DNA from: Pseudonocardia autotrophica
GTDB lineage: Bacteria; Actinomycetota; Actinomycetes; Mycobacteriales; Pseudonocardiaceae
Direction of reading: 5' to 3'
NCBI RefSeq assembly: GCF_003945385.1
Contig: NZ_AP018920.1
Location: 3,224,001-3,288,000, forward strand
Length of the DNA: 64,000 bases
This document shows, piece by piece, positions 24,950-33,810 of the stretch. Positions within the stretch are counted from its first letter, which is position 1. Every line of letters starts with the position of its first letter. The notes beneath the pieces were generated by a model that did no database searches, was not told the origin of the DNA, and saw nothing but the letters and a program-made list of their open reading frames with translations. The translations under genes and the position numbers were made by a program.

Positions 24950-27082
24950 TCAGCGGCGGGCCGCGACGAGCGCCGCCAGGCCGGTGGTGACCGGCACGGC
25001 GGCGACCAGGCCGATGCTCCCGGCCAGCGTCCTGACGATCTCGGTGGCGACGTCCTGGCTGGTCAGAACGTCGGACACGCCGCCGGCGGCGACCGAGAAC
25101 AGCAGCATCAACGGCAGCGCAGCACCGGCGTAGGCGAGCACCAGTGTGTTCACCGCGGACGCCACGTGGTCCCGCCCGATCCGCATTCCGGCCGAGAACA
25201 GCTCCCGGGCGCCCAGGTCCGGGTTCGCGGCGCCGAGCTCCCAGACGGCGGACGCCTGGGTGACCGTCACGTCGTCGAGCGCACCGAGCGCGCCGATCAC
25301 CAGCCCGGCCAGCACCAGGCCGCGCGGGTCGATCGGGACCCCGCCGAGGGTCCCGATCAGGTTGGCGGTGGTGTCGTCCAGCCCGGTCAGCCGCGCGGCC
25401 GCGGTGAAGCCGTAGCCGATCACCCCGATCAGCGCGAGCGACACGAGCGTGCCCAGTACCGCGCAGGACGTCCGGGCGCTGAATCCGTGTGTCAGGTACA
25501 GCACCACGAACATGATCAGACAGGCTCCGGTCACCGCCACCGCGAGCGGTGATCCGCCGGACAGGATCGCGGGCAGCACGAACCACAGCAGGATCGCGAA
25601 CGTCAGGAGCAGGCTGACCAGGGCGGCGAACCCGCGCAGCCGCCCGAGCAGCACGACGGCCAGTGCGAACGCGGCCGCCAGCCAGATCAGCGCGGGTGCC
25701 CGCTGGAAGTCGTTGAGCTGGTACGACCCGGCGGAGTCGGGGTCGCCGCCGGACCAGGCCAGCGTCACCGGGTCGCCGACCGCGAACCGCGGGCTGGACG
25801 GCTCGTTCGGCACCAGCTGCACCAGGTCCCGGCCGGCCCGGGGTCCGTCGGTCATCGCGATCGTGACACCGGTGCAGGCGCCGTCCCCGGAGCCGGGGGA
25901 GCAGTCGGCGACCGCGACGGCGGTGATGTCCCCGCGCACCTGCTGGGTCGGCGGGAGGTCCGGGGTCGGGACGTCCCCGGGCCAGAGCAGCGCGACACCG
26001 GCCAGCGTCGCGAGTGCGCACGGGATCAGCAGCGCGACCAGCAGGTTCCGCACCCGCCGCCCGGCCGGGCTGGGGCTGCCGTGCCCGTGCCCGTGGCCGT
26101 GGCCGTGGCCGCTCGCAGCGACGCGCTGTCGGGCAGCTCGGCGCCCGGCCGGCCCGGCTGACCCGCTCGACCTGCTCGATTCGGCCGATCCGGCGGTGAA
26201 CGGGCCGGTCGCGTCGATCTCCGTGCCGTCGCCGGGAGCGCTGTCACCCGTGGCGTCCGGCCCGGGAGCGGGCTGCCGGGCCGGGTCGGCGCCGGTGCCC
26301 GACCCCCGGGCGTCGGGCGCCCCGGGGTCCTGGGTCCGGTCCCGCGAGCTGCCGCGCGCCGTCCGGCCGGACCGCGCCCCGCCGGATGCGGGACCGGTGG
26401 GGCGGGCGCGGCCGCCGGTATCGGCCTGCCGGGGGCCGTGTGTGCGGTGACCGCCCCGCAGCCCGGGCCGGTCCGGCAGACCGTCGCTGTCGCCGCTGCC
26501 GCCGGAGTCCGCGCCGTGGGCGGGCACCCCGGGCCGGCCGGTGCGGGTGCCGAATGTGTGGGGCCCGTGGTCGTCGCCGCTGCCGCGCCCCGGGGCGGCC
26601 CCGGTGGCACTGGATCGGGGATCGTGCGCGTGCGCCGCGGAGCTACCCGGTCCCGTGCCGGGCAGGCGGACGCCCGCCCCAGGGGGCCCGGCGCCACGCC
26701 GAGGGTCTCCACCGTCCTCCGGCCCGGATCCGGTCCCGGGCACGGGGCCCCGCCGGTGGCCGCCGGTCGGCTCCGGTGCGGCTCGACGCGGGGGGTCTCC
26801 GGTGCCGCCCACCGGCTCACCGGGGCCGCCGCGAGGGTCCGGACCGGACCGTCCGGCGTGCGGTGGCCTGCCCCCGGGCCCGAGACCCGCGCCGGGGCCC
26901 GCGGACCGGGCGCGCCCGGCCGGGTGGCCGGCGGCCTGCGCCGGATCGTCCGGTGCCCCGCCGGGCCGGTGCGGTGAATCCGGCCGCTGGTGCCTGCCGA
27001 TCCCGTCCGCCCGCCGCCGCCCGCCGGGCTCCCGGTCCGGACGTGCGTCACCGGGAGACCACTCGGGATCGTCGGGCTGCAC
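24950..27082 (-). CDS. YibE/F family membrane protein with long disordered N-terminus
   Basis: The C-terminal 370 residues are a YibE/F-like integral membrane domain: a first segment (LLVALLIPCALATLAGVALLW), an external beta domain (QQVRGDITAVAVADCSPGSG to SGSYQLND region), then about seven segments including GALGALDDVTVTQASAVWEL, the family hallmark. Function of the family is unknown. The first 335 residues are unusual: almost entirely Gly, Pro, Arg, Asp, Ser and Thr with no predicted structure, ending in a (GH)n run just before the first membrane segment. GTG 27082 is preferred because GAGGA precedes it by 8 nt. It is divergent from the radical SAM gene, with the perfect SOS box in between. 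Confidence 0.85.
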   Translation of the reverse strand: MQPDDPEWSPGDARPDREPGGRRRADGIGRHQRPDSPHRPGGAPDDPAQAAGHPAGRARSAGPGAGLGPGGRPPHAGRSGPDPRGGPGEPVGGTGDPPRRAAPEPTGGHRRGPVPGTGSGPEDGGDPRRGAGPPGAGVRLPGTGPGSSAAHAHDPRSSATGAAPGRGSGDDHGPHTFGTRTGRPGVPAHGADSGGSGDSDGLPDRPGLRGGHRTHGPRQADTGGRARPTGPASGGARSGRTARGSSRDRTQDPGAPDARGSGTGADPARQPAPGPDATGDSAPGDGTEIDATGPFTAGSAESSRSSGSAGPAGRRAARQRVAASGHGHGHGHGHGSPSPAGRRVRNLLVALLIPCALATLAGVALLWPGDVPTPDLPPTQQVRGDITAVAVADCSPGSGDGACTGVTIAMTDGPRAGRDLVQLVPNEPSSPRFAVGDPVTLAWSGGDPDSAGSYQLNDFQRAPALIWLAAAFALAVVLLGRLRGFAALVSLLLTFAILLWFVLPAILSGGSPLAVAVTGACLIMFVVLYLTHGFSARTSCAVLGTLVSLALIGVIGYGFTAAARLTGLDDTTANLIGTLGGVPIDPRGLVLAGLVIGALGALDDVTVTQASAVWELGAANPDLGARELFSAGMRIGRDHVASAVNTLVLAYAGAALPLMLLFSVAAGGVSDVLTSQDVATEIVRTLAGSIGLVAAVPVTTGLAALVAARR
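26086..26118 (-). repeat. Gly-His dipeptide repeat in the YibE/F gene
   Basis: A 6-bp repeat (GTGGCC/GTGCCC on the plus strand) encodes alternating Gly and His immediately before the first membrane segment. A run of histidines could bind divalent metal; that is inference. Confidence 0.7.
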
Positions 27083-27167
27083 CCCGGCATCCTCGCAAGT
27101 GATCACCCGGCGCCGGGCCGGTGCTCGCCCGGAGGGCACCGCCGGGCGACGACCGGTTGCCGCGGGT

Positions 27168-27183
27168 TCGAACTTGTGTTCGA
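27168..27183. promoter_or_regulatory. Perfect LexA (SOS) box
   Basis: TCGAACTTGTGTTCGA matches TCGAAC-N4-GTTCGA at all 12 conserved positions. It ends 9 bp before the start codon of the radical SAM gene, so LexA bound here would block its promoter. It could also influence the divergent YibE/F gene 85 bp away. Confidence 0.85.
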
Positions 27184-27192
27184 ATAATCGGC

Positions 27193-29382
27193 GTGCGGTG
27201 GAGCGGACAGCAGGTGGGAATCGACGGTGTCGGGGCGGATGCGGCGCTGCCGGGGATGCGCGGGTTGCTGCGCTCGGTGCGGACCCCGGAGTTCGCGGGG
27301 GTGGTCTTCCACGAGGTGGAGGCGCGCTCGGTGCTGAACCGGGTGCCGTCGTCGTCGCCGGTGCCGTTCGGGTGGACGGTGAACCCGTACCGCGGGTGTG
27401 CGCACGCCTGTACCTACTGCTTACGTGGAGACACCCCGGTGCTCACGGCGGGTGGCGGGTCCCGGCCGATCGCCGAGCTCCGCCCCGGCGACGAGGTGAT
27501 CGGCACGGTCACCGACGGGCGCGGCCGGCGCCGGTTCGTGCGCACCCCGGTGCTCGCCCACTGGTCGACCCGGCGCCGCGCGCAGCGGGTGACGCTCGAC
27601 GACGGCACCGTCCTGGTCACCTCGGCCGATCACCGGTTCCTCACCCGAGGCGGCTGGGCGCACGTGCGTCCCGGGCGGTGCCGCTCCTCGGCGGACCGGC
27701 CACATCTGACCGTCGGATCGGCGCTGGTCGGGCCGGGGTCGGCGGCGATGCCCGCGGAGCGTCACCCGGCGGGCTGGGCCGAGGGGTACCTGTGCGGGCT
27801 GGTCCGGGCGGATGCGGTCCGCAGCAGGCAGTCCGTGGAACCGTTCCCGTCGGCATGGGTGGAGCTGGAGGCGCTGGCCCGGGCGCACCACCTGCTCACG
27901 TCGGGCAGCGAGGGTGGCCCCACCGGCGCGGGCGTCGTCAGTGGCACCGGCGCGGGTGTCGTGAGTGGCACCGGCGCGGGCGTTACGGGTGCGACCGGCG
28001 CGGATCTCGGGGGCGCGTCCGGCACCGGCGCCGCACCGGTGGGCGCCGCACCGGTGGGCGCCTGGCCGGAGGGTGCCCGGCACGCGGCACCTGTCGCGCA
28101 GGTCTCCGATGCCCGGGTGCTGCACCGCCCGGCCCCCTCGCCGACGGCGTGGCCGGATCATCCGGGGCCGGGCTGGTCCGCCGGGTTCCTCGGGGGAGTG
28201 CTCGATGCGAGCGGCGAGGTCTCCGCGGGGGTCCTGCGGATCACGCCCGGCGACGAGCGGCTGACCCGGGCGACGGTCGACGCGCTGCGCCGGCTCGGGT
28301 TCCGGGTCGCCTCCGAATCGACCGGCCGGCCGGGTGGCCGGGCGCTGCGGGTGCTCGGCGGGGCCGCGGAACAGCTGCGCCTGGTCGCGATCGCGGATCC
28401 GGCGGTGGCCCGGGTCCGGGATGTGGCCGGGGCGCTGGTCGAGGAGCCGCCGGACGGTGCGCCCCGGGTGCTCGACGTGCACGACACCGGCGAGATCGTG
28501 CCGATGTTCGACATCACGACCGGCACCGGAGACTTCGTCGCCGCGGGCGTGGTCAGCCACAACTGCTTCGCCCGGAACACCCACACCTACCTGGACATGG
28601 ATGCGGGCGCGGACTTCGACTCGCAGATCGTGGTCAAGGTCAACGTCGCGCGGGTGCTGGAGCGGGAGCTCGCGCGGCCGGGGTGGCGGCGCGAGCACGT
28701 CGCGATGGGCACCAACACCGACCCGTACCAGCGGGCCGAGGGCCGGTACCGGCTGATGCCCGGGGTGATCTCCGCGCTCGCCCGGTCCGGAACACCGTTC
28801 TCCGTCCTGACCAAGGGCACCGTGCTGGCTCGCGATCTGCCGGAGTTGGCCGCGGCGAACACCGATGTCCGGGTCGGCGTGGGGGTGTCGGTCGCGCTGC
28901 TGGATCGCGAGCTGCAGTCCCGGCTCGAACCCGGCACGCCGAGCCCGCGGGCGCGGCTCGACCTGGTCCGCCGGATCACCGACGCAGGCCTGCCCTGCGG
29001 CGTGATGGTCGCGCCGGTGCTGCCGTGGCTGACCGACTCGGAGGAGGCACTCGATGCGCTGCTCGGCGAGATCGCCGCGGCCGGGGCGAGCGGCGCGACG
29101 GTGCTGGCGCTGCACCTGCGGCCGGGCGCCCGTGAGTGGTTCCTCGCCCGGCTGGGCCGGGAGTACCCGGCGCTGCTGCCGCGCTACGAGCGGCTCTACC
29201 GGCGCGGTGCGTACGCGGGCCGCGACTACCGGGAGGCGCTGGCCCGGCGGGTGGCGCCACTGCTGGCGCGGCACGGTCTGGACCGGCCGGAGCCCAACCC
29301 GCGGGACCCGGGATGGACGCGCCACGAGCCCGCGCCGGCGGCGCCGCCCGATCCGCGGGAGGGCCAGCTGAGTCTGATCTGA
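27193..29382 (+). CDS. Intein-containing Rv2578c-family radical SAM protein
   Basis: The precursor is 729 residues; without the intein the host protein would be 347 residues, matching the M. tuberculosis Rv2578c size. The radical SAM cluster motif is GCAHACTY, intein, CFARNTH, giving CxxxCxxC after splicing. The remaining protein has the family pattern ([52 protein letters not shown]). The family resembles spore photoproduct lyase in outline, but its reaction is unknown. The start GTG 27193 gives VRWSGQQ, aligning with the MRWARQ start of Rv2578c. The perfect SOS box just upstream puts it under DNA-damage control. The active enzyme depends on protein splicing. Confidence 0.93.
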   Translation: MRWSGQQVGIDGVGADAALPGMRGLLRSVRTPEFAGVVFHEVEARSVLNRVPSSSPVPFGWTVNPYRGCAHACTYCLRGDTPVLTAGGGSRPIAELRPGDEVIGTVTDGRGRRRFVRTPVLAHWSTRRRAQRVTLDDGTVLVTSADHRFLTRGGWAHVRPGRCRSSADRPHLTVGSALVGPGSAAMPAERHPAGWAEGYLCGLVRADAVRSRQSVEPFPSAWVELEALARAHHLLTSGSEGGPTGAGVVSGTGAGVVSGTGAGVTGATGADLGGASGTGAAPVGAAPVGAWPEGARHAAPVAQVSDARVLHRPAPSPTAWPDHPGPGWSAGFLGGVLDASGEVSAGVLRITPGDERLTRATVDALRRLGFRVASESTGRPGGRALRVLGGAAEQLRLVAIADPAVARVRDVAGALVEEPPDGAPRVLDVHDTGEIVPMFDITTGTGDFVAAGVVSHNCFARNTHTYLDMDAGADFDSQIVVKVNVARVLERELARPGWRREHVAMGTNTDPYQRAEGRYRLMPGVISALARSGTPFSVLTKGTVLARDLPELAAANTDVRVGVGVSVALLDRELQSRLEPGTPSPRARLDLVRRITDAGLPCGVMVAPVLPWLTDSEEALDALLGEIAAAGASGATVLALHLRPGAREWFLARLGREYPALLPRYERLYRRGAYAGRDYREALARRVAPLLARHGLDRPEPNPRDPGWTRHEPAPAAPPDPREGQLSLI
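27421..27423 (+). other. In-frame TTA leucine codon
   Basis: The second residue of the intein is encoded by TTA, which is exceptionally rare in such GC-rich genomes. In Streptomyces TTA genes depend on the bldA tRNA. I noticed no other in-frame TTA in the window, although I did not scan every codon. Confidence 0.7.
27922..28066 (+). repeat. Low-complexity tandem repeat inside the intein
   Basis: A roughly 24-bp unit encoding GTGAGVVS is repeated about three times with changes, followed by a duplicated unit encoding GAAPV. It lies between the two LAGLIDADG-like motifs and looks like recent slippage expansion in a region under weak selection. Confidence 0.7.
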
Positions 29383-29435
29383 GGCCGGACCGGCCGGACC
29401 GTCAGCCTGGTCGCAGACCCGCGCGGGTGTGCGGA

Positions 29436-29441
29436 TAGCCT
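29436..29441 (+). promoter_or_regulatory. aspS -10 box, leaderless spacing
   Basis: TAGCCT ends exactly 8 nt before GTG 29450. This decides the start in favour of GTG 29450 over the next codon, ATG 29453. Confidence 0.6.
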
Positions 29442-29449
29442 TGACCGCC

Positions 29450-31294
29450 GTGATGCGAACCCACCCCGTCGGCACGTTGCGTGCCGAGAACGCCGGCCAG
29501 ACCGTGACCCTCGCCGGATGGGTGGCCCGCCGCCGCGATCACGGCGGCGTGATCTTCATCGACCTGCGCGACCGGTCCGGATCCGCCCAGGTGGTGTTCC
29601 GCGAGGGCGAGATGGCCGAGCGCGCGCACCGGCTGCGCTCCGAGTTCTGCGTCCAGGTCGTCGGCACCGTCGTCGCGCGCCCGGCCGGCAACGAGAACGC
29701 GGAACTGCCGACCGGCGACATCGAGGTCACCGTCACCGAGCTGACCGTGCTGTCGGAGTCGGCGCCGTTGCCGTTCCCGATCGACGAGCACAGCGGAGTC
29801 GGCGAGGAGATCCGGCTGACGCACCGCTACCTCGACCTGCGCCGGCCCGGCCCGGCCGCGGCGATGAAGCTGCGCAGCGACGTCAACAAGGCGGCCCGCG
29901 ACGTGCTGGCCGCCGAGGACTTCATCGAGGTCGAGACGCCGACCCTCACCCGGTCCACCCCGGAGGGCGCCCGCGACTTCCTGGTGCCCGCCCGGCTGCG
30001 CCCCGGATCCTGGTACGCGCTGCCGCAGAGCCCGCAGCTGTTCAAGCAGCTGCTGATGGTCGGCGGCCTGGAGCGCTACTACCAGATCGCGCGCTGCTAC
30101 CGGGACGAGGACTTCCGCGCCGACCGGCAGCCCGAGTTCACCCAGCTCGACATCGAGATGAGCTTCGTCGAGCAGGACGACGTCATCGCGCTCGCCGAGC
30201 GGGTGCTGGTCGCGCTCTGGAAGCTGGTCGGGCACGAGATCACGACCCCGATCCCGCGGATGAGCTACGCCGAGGCGATGGCCCGCTACGGCTCCGACAA
30301 GCCGGACCTGCGTTTCGGCATCGAGCTCACCGAGCTGACCGGCTACTTCGCCGGCACCGGATTCCGGGTCTTCCAGAACCCCTACGTCGGCGCCGTCGTC
30401 ATGCCGGGTGGGGCGTCGCAGCCGCGCAAGGTGCTCGACGGCTGGCAGGAGTGGGCCAAGCAGCGCGGTGCCCGCGGGCTGGCGTACGTGCTGATCGGCG
30501 AGGACGGCTCCGTCGACGAGCGCGGCCCGGTCGTGAAGAACCTGTCCGAGACCGAGCGGGCCGGGTTGGCCGAGGCCACCGGCGCGAACCCCGGCGACTG
30601 CATCTTCTTCGCGGCGGGCACCCCGTCGGAGGCCCGTGCGCTGCTCGGTGCCGCCCGCGGCGAGATCGCGCGACGGATCGGCGCGATCGACACCTCGGCC
30701 TGGTCGTTCGTCTGGATCGTCGACGCCCCGCTGTTCGAGTCGACCGCCGACAGCGACGACGTCGCCGTCGGCGCGGGCGCCTGGACCGCGTTGCACCACG
30801 CGTTCACCTCGCCCACCCCGGACTGGATCGACACCTTCGAGCAGGACCCGGGCAGCGCACTGGCCTACGCCTACGACATCGTCTGCAACGGCAACGAGAT
30901 CGGCGGTGGATCGATCCGTATCCACGATGCCGATGTCCAGAAGCGGGTCTTCGAGATCATGGGGCTGTCCGAGGCCGAGTCGAAGGAGAAGTTCGGCTTC
31001 CTGCTCGACGCGTTCTCCTACGGCCCCCCGCCGCACGGCGGCATCGCGTTCGGCTGGGACCGGATCACCGCGCTGCTCGCCGGCAGCGACTCGATCCGCG
31101 AGGTCATCGCCTTCCCGAAGACCGGCGGCGGTTTCGACCCGCTGACCCAGGCGCCGGCCCCGATCACCGCGGGCCAGCGCAAGGAGGCCGGCGTGGACGC
31201 GCGTCCGGCGGGGCCGGCGCCCGGTGGCTCGGCCCCCGGCAAGCCGGGGGAGACCGGTGGCGGCGCCCCGGAGAAGCCCGGCCCTGCCGCCTGA
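29450..31294 (+). CDS. aspS: Aspartyl-tRNA synthetase
   Basis: The 614-residue bacterial-type AspRS has an OB-fold anticodon-binding domain ([23 protein letters not shown]), motif 1 and 2 ([20 protein letters not shown]), the GAD insertion domain (about residues 300-430) and motif 3 ([16 protein letters not shown]). Reading from GTG 29450 gives [11 protein letters not shown], which aligns with the MLRSHAAGSLR start of mycobacterial AspRS. The last 40 residues are a Pro/Gly/Ala-rich tail of no known function. In actinobacteria this enzyme is often non-discriminating and feeds GatCAB for Asn-tRNA; that cannot be judged here. A 14-bp terminator hairpin follows. Confidence 0.97.
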   Translation: MMRTHPVGTLRAENAGQTVTLAGWVARRRDHGGVIFIDLRDRSGSAQVVFREGEMAERAHRLRSEFCVQVVGTVVARPAGNENAELPTGDIEVTVTELTVLSESAPLPFPIDEHSGVGEEIRLTHRYLDLRRPGPAAAMKLRSDVNKAARDVLAAEDFIEVETPTLTRSTPEGARDFLVPARLRPGSWYALPQSPQLFKQLLMVGGLERYYQIARCYRDEDFRADRQPEFTQLDIEMSFVEQDDVIALAERVLVALWKLVGHEITTPIPRMSYAEAMARYGSDKPDLRFGIELTELTGYFAGTGFRVFQNPYVGAVVMPGGASQPRKVLDGWQEWAKQRGARGLAYVLIGEDGSVDERGPVVKNLSETERAGLAEATGANPGDCIFFAAGTPSEARALLGAARGEIARRIGAIDTSAWSFVWIVDAPLFESTADSDDVAVGAGAWTALHHAFTSPTPDWIDTFEQDPGSALAYAYDIVCNGNEIGGGSIRIHDADVQKRVFEIMGLSEAESKEKFGFLLDAFSYGPPPHGGIAFGWDRITALLAGSDSIREVIAFPKTGGGFDPLTQAPAPITAGQRKEAGVDARPAGPAPGGSAPGKPGETGGGAPEKPGPAA

Positions 31295-31308
31295 GCAATT
31301 CGGTGACC

Positions 31309-31342
31309 GCCGGTGGCCCGCCGCACGTGGCGGGCCACCGGC
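31309..31342 (+). terminator. aspS terminator
   Basis: A perfect 14-bp stem (GCCGGTGGCCCGCC with its complement) and a 6-nt loop start 14 nt after the aspS stop. Confidence 0.85.
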
Positions 31343-31344
31343 CG

Positions 31345-31408
31345 GACCCGGCGCGGCTCCGCACGGACCTGGCGCAACCTCGGCCCGACCCGGCGTGGCT
31401 CCGCACGG
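31345..31408. repeat. Two 22-bp direct repeats after aspS
   Basis: The 22 bases at 31345-31366 recur at 31387-31408 with a single C/T difference (GACCCGGCG...GCACGG), 42 bp apart. They lie between the aspS terminator and the promoter of the kinase-like gene. Function unknown. Confidence 0.6.
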
Positions 31409-31438
31409 CCCCGGTCGGCTCCGGGACCGGGCTCCGAG

Positions 31439-31472
31439 CACGTCCGTAACGAGGAACACGTCCGTCACGAGG
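31439..31472 (+). promoter_or_regulatory. Paired direct repeats in the kinase-like gene promoter
   Basis: CACGTCCGT-A/C-ACGAGG occurs at 31439-31454 and 31457-31472, an 18-bp period, ending 2 bp before the -10 box TAGGCT. Such spacing places both copies on nearly the same DNA face and suggests a tandem operator overlapping the -35 region. Confidence 0.5.
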
Positions 31473-31474
31473 GG

Positions 31475-31480
31475 TAGGCT
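31475..31480 (+). promoter_or_regulatory. -10 box of the kinase-like gene, leaderless spacing
   Basis: TAGGCT ends 8 nt before ATG 31489 with no ribosome binding site between. Confidence 0.6.
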
Positions 31481-31488
31481 CGCTGGCG

Positions 31489-32682
31489 ATGACCGATCCG
31501 CAGGCGACTCCCGGCGCGGTCGCGGCGATGGCGGGTGCCGCGCGGCTGCTGTCCCGGCGCGCGGGCTCGGACGTCGAGCTCTCCGAGCCGGAGGACCTCG
31601 GCGGCAGCGGCCGCTCGGTCGTGGCCAGGGCGAGGATGGCACAGAACCCGTTCTCGGACCGGCGCAGCGTCGTGATCAAGCAGTACGCGCCGCCCAGCCC
31701 GGACGACGAGCCGATCGCGTCCGATCCGTACCGCTACGAGGTCGCGTCCTGCCAGCTGTTCACCGCGTTGCCGAGCGACGTCCGGCCCAGCCCGGTCATC
31801 ATCGCCCACGATCCGGAGCAGCGGCTGCTGGTGCTCGAGGACCTCGGCCGCAGCATGACGCTCGCCGACAAGCTGTTCGGCCCGGATCGCGAGGCGGCCC
31901 GGATCTGCCTGCTCGGCTGGGCCAGGGGGCTCGGCCGGATGCAGGCGGCCACCGCAGGCCGGGAGGGTGACTTCGGGGCGTTGCTGCGACGGCTGGGGGA
32001 GAAGGTCCGGCGGGACCCGATCGCCGACCAGGCCCGGGCAGCGCTCGGCGGACTGCCCGAGCTCCTCGCCGACGCGGTCGGTGTCGAGGTGCCGGAGATG
32101 GCGGTGCTGGAGGCCAGGGGCGGTATCCGGCTGCTCGGGGGGACCGGGTTCAGGGCGTTCAGCCCGTCCGACACCTGCCCGGACAACAACCTCGTCACCA
32201 GCCGCGGCGTGCGGTTCGTCGACTTCGAGTGGGGTTGCTTCCGGGACGTCGTGCTGGACGCCGCCTACGTCCGGGTCCCGTTCCCGGGGTGCGCAGCCAG
32301 TTTCGCGTTGCCGTCCGTGGTGCGCGAGCAGATGCTCGACGCCTGGCGTGCCGAGGTCGCCCCGGTCTGGCCGGAGCTCGACGACACCGAGCTCCTGGAA
32401 TCCCGGCTGACCGACGCACACCTGCTCTGGGTGTGGTGGTCGACGTGGCTGCTGCTGCCCCTGGTGCTGCACCGCGACCGGCCGATCGGGCGCGACGCCG
32501 GACGGTCCCCGCGGATCAGCACCGCGCTGCGGCACTACTGGCAGGGCTTCGCTGCCGCGGCCACCGACCGGCCGGCGTCCGTGGAGCTGGCCGCCGCCGT
32601 CGTGGCCGCGCTCGACGACCGGTTCCCGGACGCGCCGTCCGAGCTGCCCGTCTTCCCGGCGTTCCGTAGCGCCGAGCGGTAG
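31489..32682 (+). CDS. Kinase-like (aminoglycoside phosphotransferase fold) protein
   Basis: The 397-residue protein looks like a distant APH/choline-kinase-fold enzyme. RSVVIKQYAP provides the beta-3 Lys, RLLVLEDLGRSMTLADKL the hinge, SDTCPDNNLV the catalytic-loop Asp and Asn, and VRFVDFEWGCFRDVVLDAAY the metal-binding Asp. A C-terminal helical domain with an aromatic stretch (LLWVWWSTWLLLPLVLH) follows; this is not a convincing membrane span in context. The substrate is unknown; small-molecule phosphorylation is an inference from fold. It stands alone between the aspS terminator and the XRE gene and has its own leaderless promoter with tandem repeats. Confidence 0.75.
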   Translation: MTDPQATPGAVAAMAGAARLLSRRAGSDVELSEPEDLGGSGRSVVARARMAQNPFSDRRSVVIKQYAPPSPDDEPIASDPYRYEVASCQLFTALPSDVRPSPVIIAHDPEQRLLVLEDLGRSMTLADKLFGPDREAARICLLGWARGLGRMQAATAGREGDFGALLRRLGEKVRRDPIADQARAALGGLPELLADAVGVEVPEMAVLEARGGIRLLGGTGFRAFSPSDTCPDNNLVTSRGVRFVDFEWGCFRDVVLDAAYVRVPFPGCAASFALPSVVREQMLDAWRAEVAPVWPELDDTELLESRLTDAHLLWVWWSTWLLLPLVLHRDRPIGRDAGRSPRISTALRHYWQGFAAAATDRPASVELAAAVVAALDDRFPDAPSELPVFPAFRSAER

Positions 32683-32874
32683 CGCCCGCGCCCGGACGCC
32701 GCTGAGCGGGTCCCGGGCCTACCGCCGGTCCGCTTCCCCGACGCGCGGGGGACCGGGGTGGCGTGTCGGCGTGTCCGATCGTGAGATGATCGTCACCCGG
32801 GGGAGCCTGGGCCGCGCTACCCGCGCGGCATGACACACTCTCCGTACACGTCCGTCCACGTTCCGGGGTGGTTG

Positions 32875-33768
32875 ATGGGTTCCGGCGAGTCTCGTCCGAG
32901 CGGTTCGGCAGCTGCCGAGTCCGCCACCGGTCCGGTGGCATTGCGCATCCTGGTCGGGACGCATCTGAAACGCTTCCGCGAGGCCGCCGGCGTCACCCGG
33001 GCGGTCGCGGCCGATCTGATCCGCGGCTCCGAGGCGAAGATCAGCCGGATGGAGTCCGGCCGGGTCGGTTTCAAGCAGCGCGACGTCGCCGACCTGCTGA
33101 CCCTGTACGGCAACATCGGCGAGACCGAGCGTGCGGAGCTGCTGATCCTCGCGCAGCGGGCCAGCCAGCCGGGCTGGTGGCAGCCGTTCAGCGACACGAT
33201 GCCGGACTGGTTCACCACCTATGTGGGCCTCGAGCAGGCGGCGGTCACGATGCGGACCTATGAGCCGCAATTCGTCCCGGGCCTGTTGCAGACCGAGGGT
33301 TACGCGCGGGCGGTGATCGAGCTGGGGCGCCCGGCCCCGCCGGACGAGGTCGACCGGCGGGTGACGCTGCGGATGGAGCGCCAGCAGATCCTGGAGGGAT
33401 CGTCGGCGCCCGAGTACTGGGGGGTCATCGACGAGGCGGCGCTGCGCAGGCCGATGGGTGACAACCAGGCCATGCGTGACCAGCTGGAGCACCTGCTGAA
33501 GGTCTCCGAGCTGCCGAACGTGACGCTGCAGGTGCTGCCGTTCAACCAGAGCGGTGCCGCCGCGACCGGCGGGCCGTTCATCCTGCTGCGGTTCGCCGAC
33601 GCCGACCTGCCGGACATCGTGTACCTGGAGCAGCTGACCAGCGCGCTGTACCTGGACAAGCGCTCCGACGTCGAGACCTACCTGGTGCTGATCGACCGGC
33701 TCGCCGCGGCAGCGCTCACCCCGCGCCGCTCACAGGCGATGATCTCGTCGCTGCGCGGTATGTGGTGA
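32875..33768 (+). CDS. XRE-family regulator with DUF5753 (WhiJ-like)
   Basis: The 297-residue protein has an N-terminal helix-turn-helix (LKRFREAAGVTRAVAADLIRGSEAKISRMESGR region) and a C-terminal DUF5753 domain (WFTTYVGLEQAAVTMRTYEPQFVPGLLQT, LPNVTLQVLPF, DIVYLEQLTSALYLD). This architecture is shared with Streptomyces WhiJ-type regulators, which usually pair with a small DUF397 protein. A DUF397 gene lies 1.1 kb downstream, with a methyltransferase gene in between. The start is uncertain: ATG 32875 has GGGGTGG 5 nt before it, while ATG 32830 has no ribosome binding site. Confidence 0.9.
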   Translation: MGSGESRPSGSAAAESATGPVALRILVGTHLKRFREAAGVTRAVAADLIRGSEAKISRMESGRVGFKQRDVADLLTLYGNIGETERAELLILAQRASQPGWWQPFSDTMPDWFTTYVGLEQAAVTMRTYEPQFVPGLLQTEGYARAVIELGRPAPPDEVDRRVTLRMERQQILEGSSAPEYWGVIDEAALRRPMGDNQAMRDQLEHLLKVSELPNVTLQVLPFNQSGAAATGGPFILLRFADADLPDIVYLEQLTSALYLDKRSDVETYLVLIDRLAAAALTPRRSQAMISSLRGMW

Positions 33769-33796
33769 CCGGCCACCCGGTCTCCCGGGTGGCCGG
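33769..33796. terminator. Bidirectional terminator between XRE and methyltransferase genes
   Basis: CCGGCCACCCGG and CCGGGTGGCCGG form a perfect 12-bp stem with loop TCTC, starting at the base after the XRE stop and ending 14 bp before the convergent methyltransferase stop. Confidence 0.85.
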
Positions 33797-33810
33797 ACCG
33801 CAGCGCGCGC

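Larger units (their letters stand above)
27418..28563 (+). mobile_element. Intein with degenerate LAGLIDADG endonuclease
   Basis: The 382-residue insertion begins at Cys ([13 protein letters not shown]) and ends in SHN, followed by Cys of the host. Block B is [10 protein letters not shown] (SADH in place of the usual TxxH), and block F is [19 protein letters not shown], so splicing residues C1, H, H-N and C+1 are present. Two LAGLIDADG-like helices remain: [10 protein letters not shown] (about 27785-27816), with its acidic residue, and [10 protein letters not shown] (about 28186-28215), in which the second acidic position is Ser. Between them lies a Gly/Ala/Val/Thr-rich repeated linker. I infer that splicing works but homing activity is impaired or lost. 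Confidence 0.9.
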
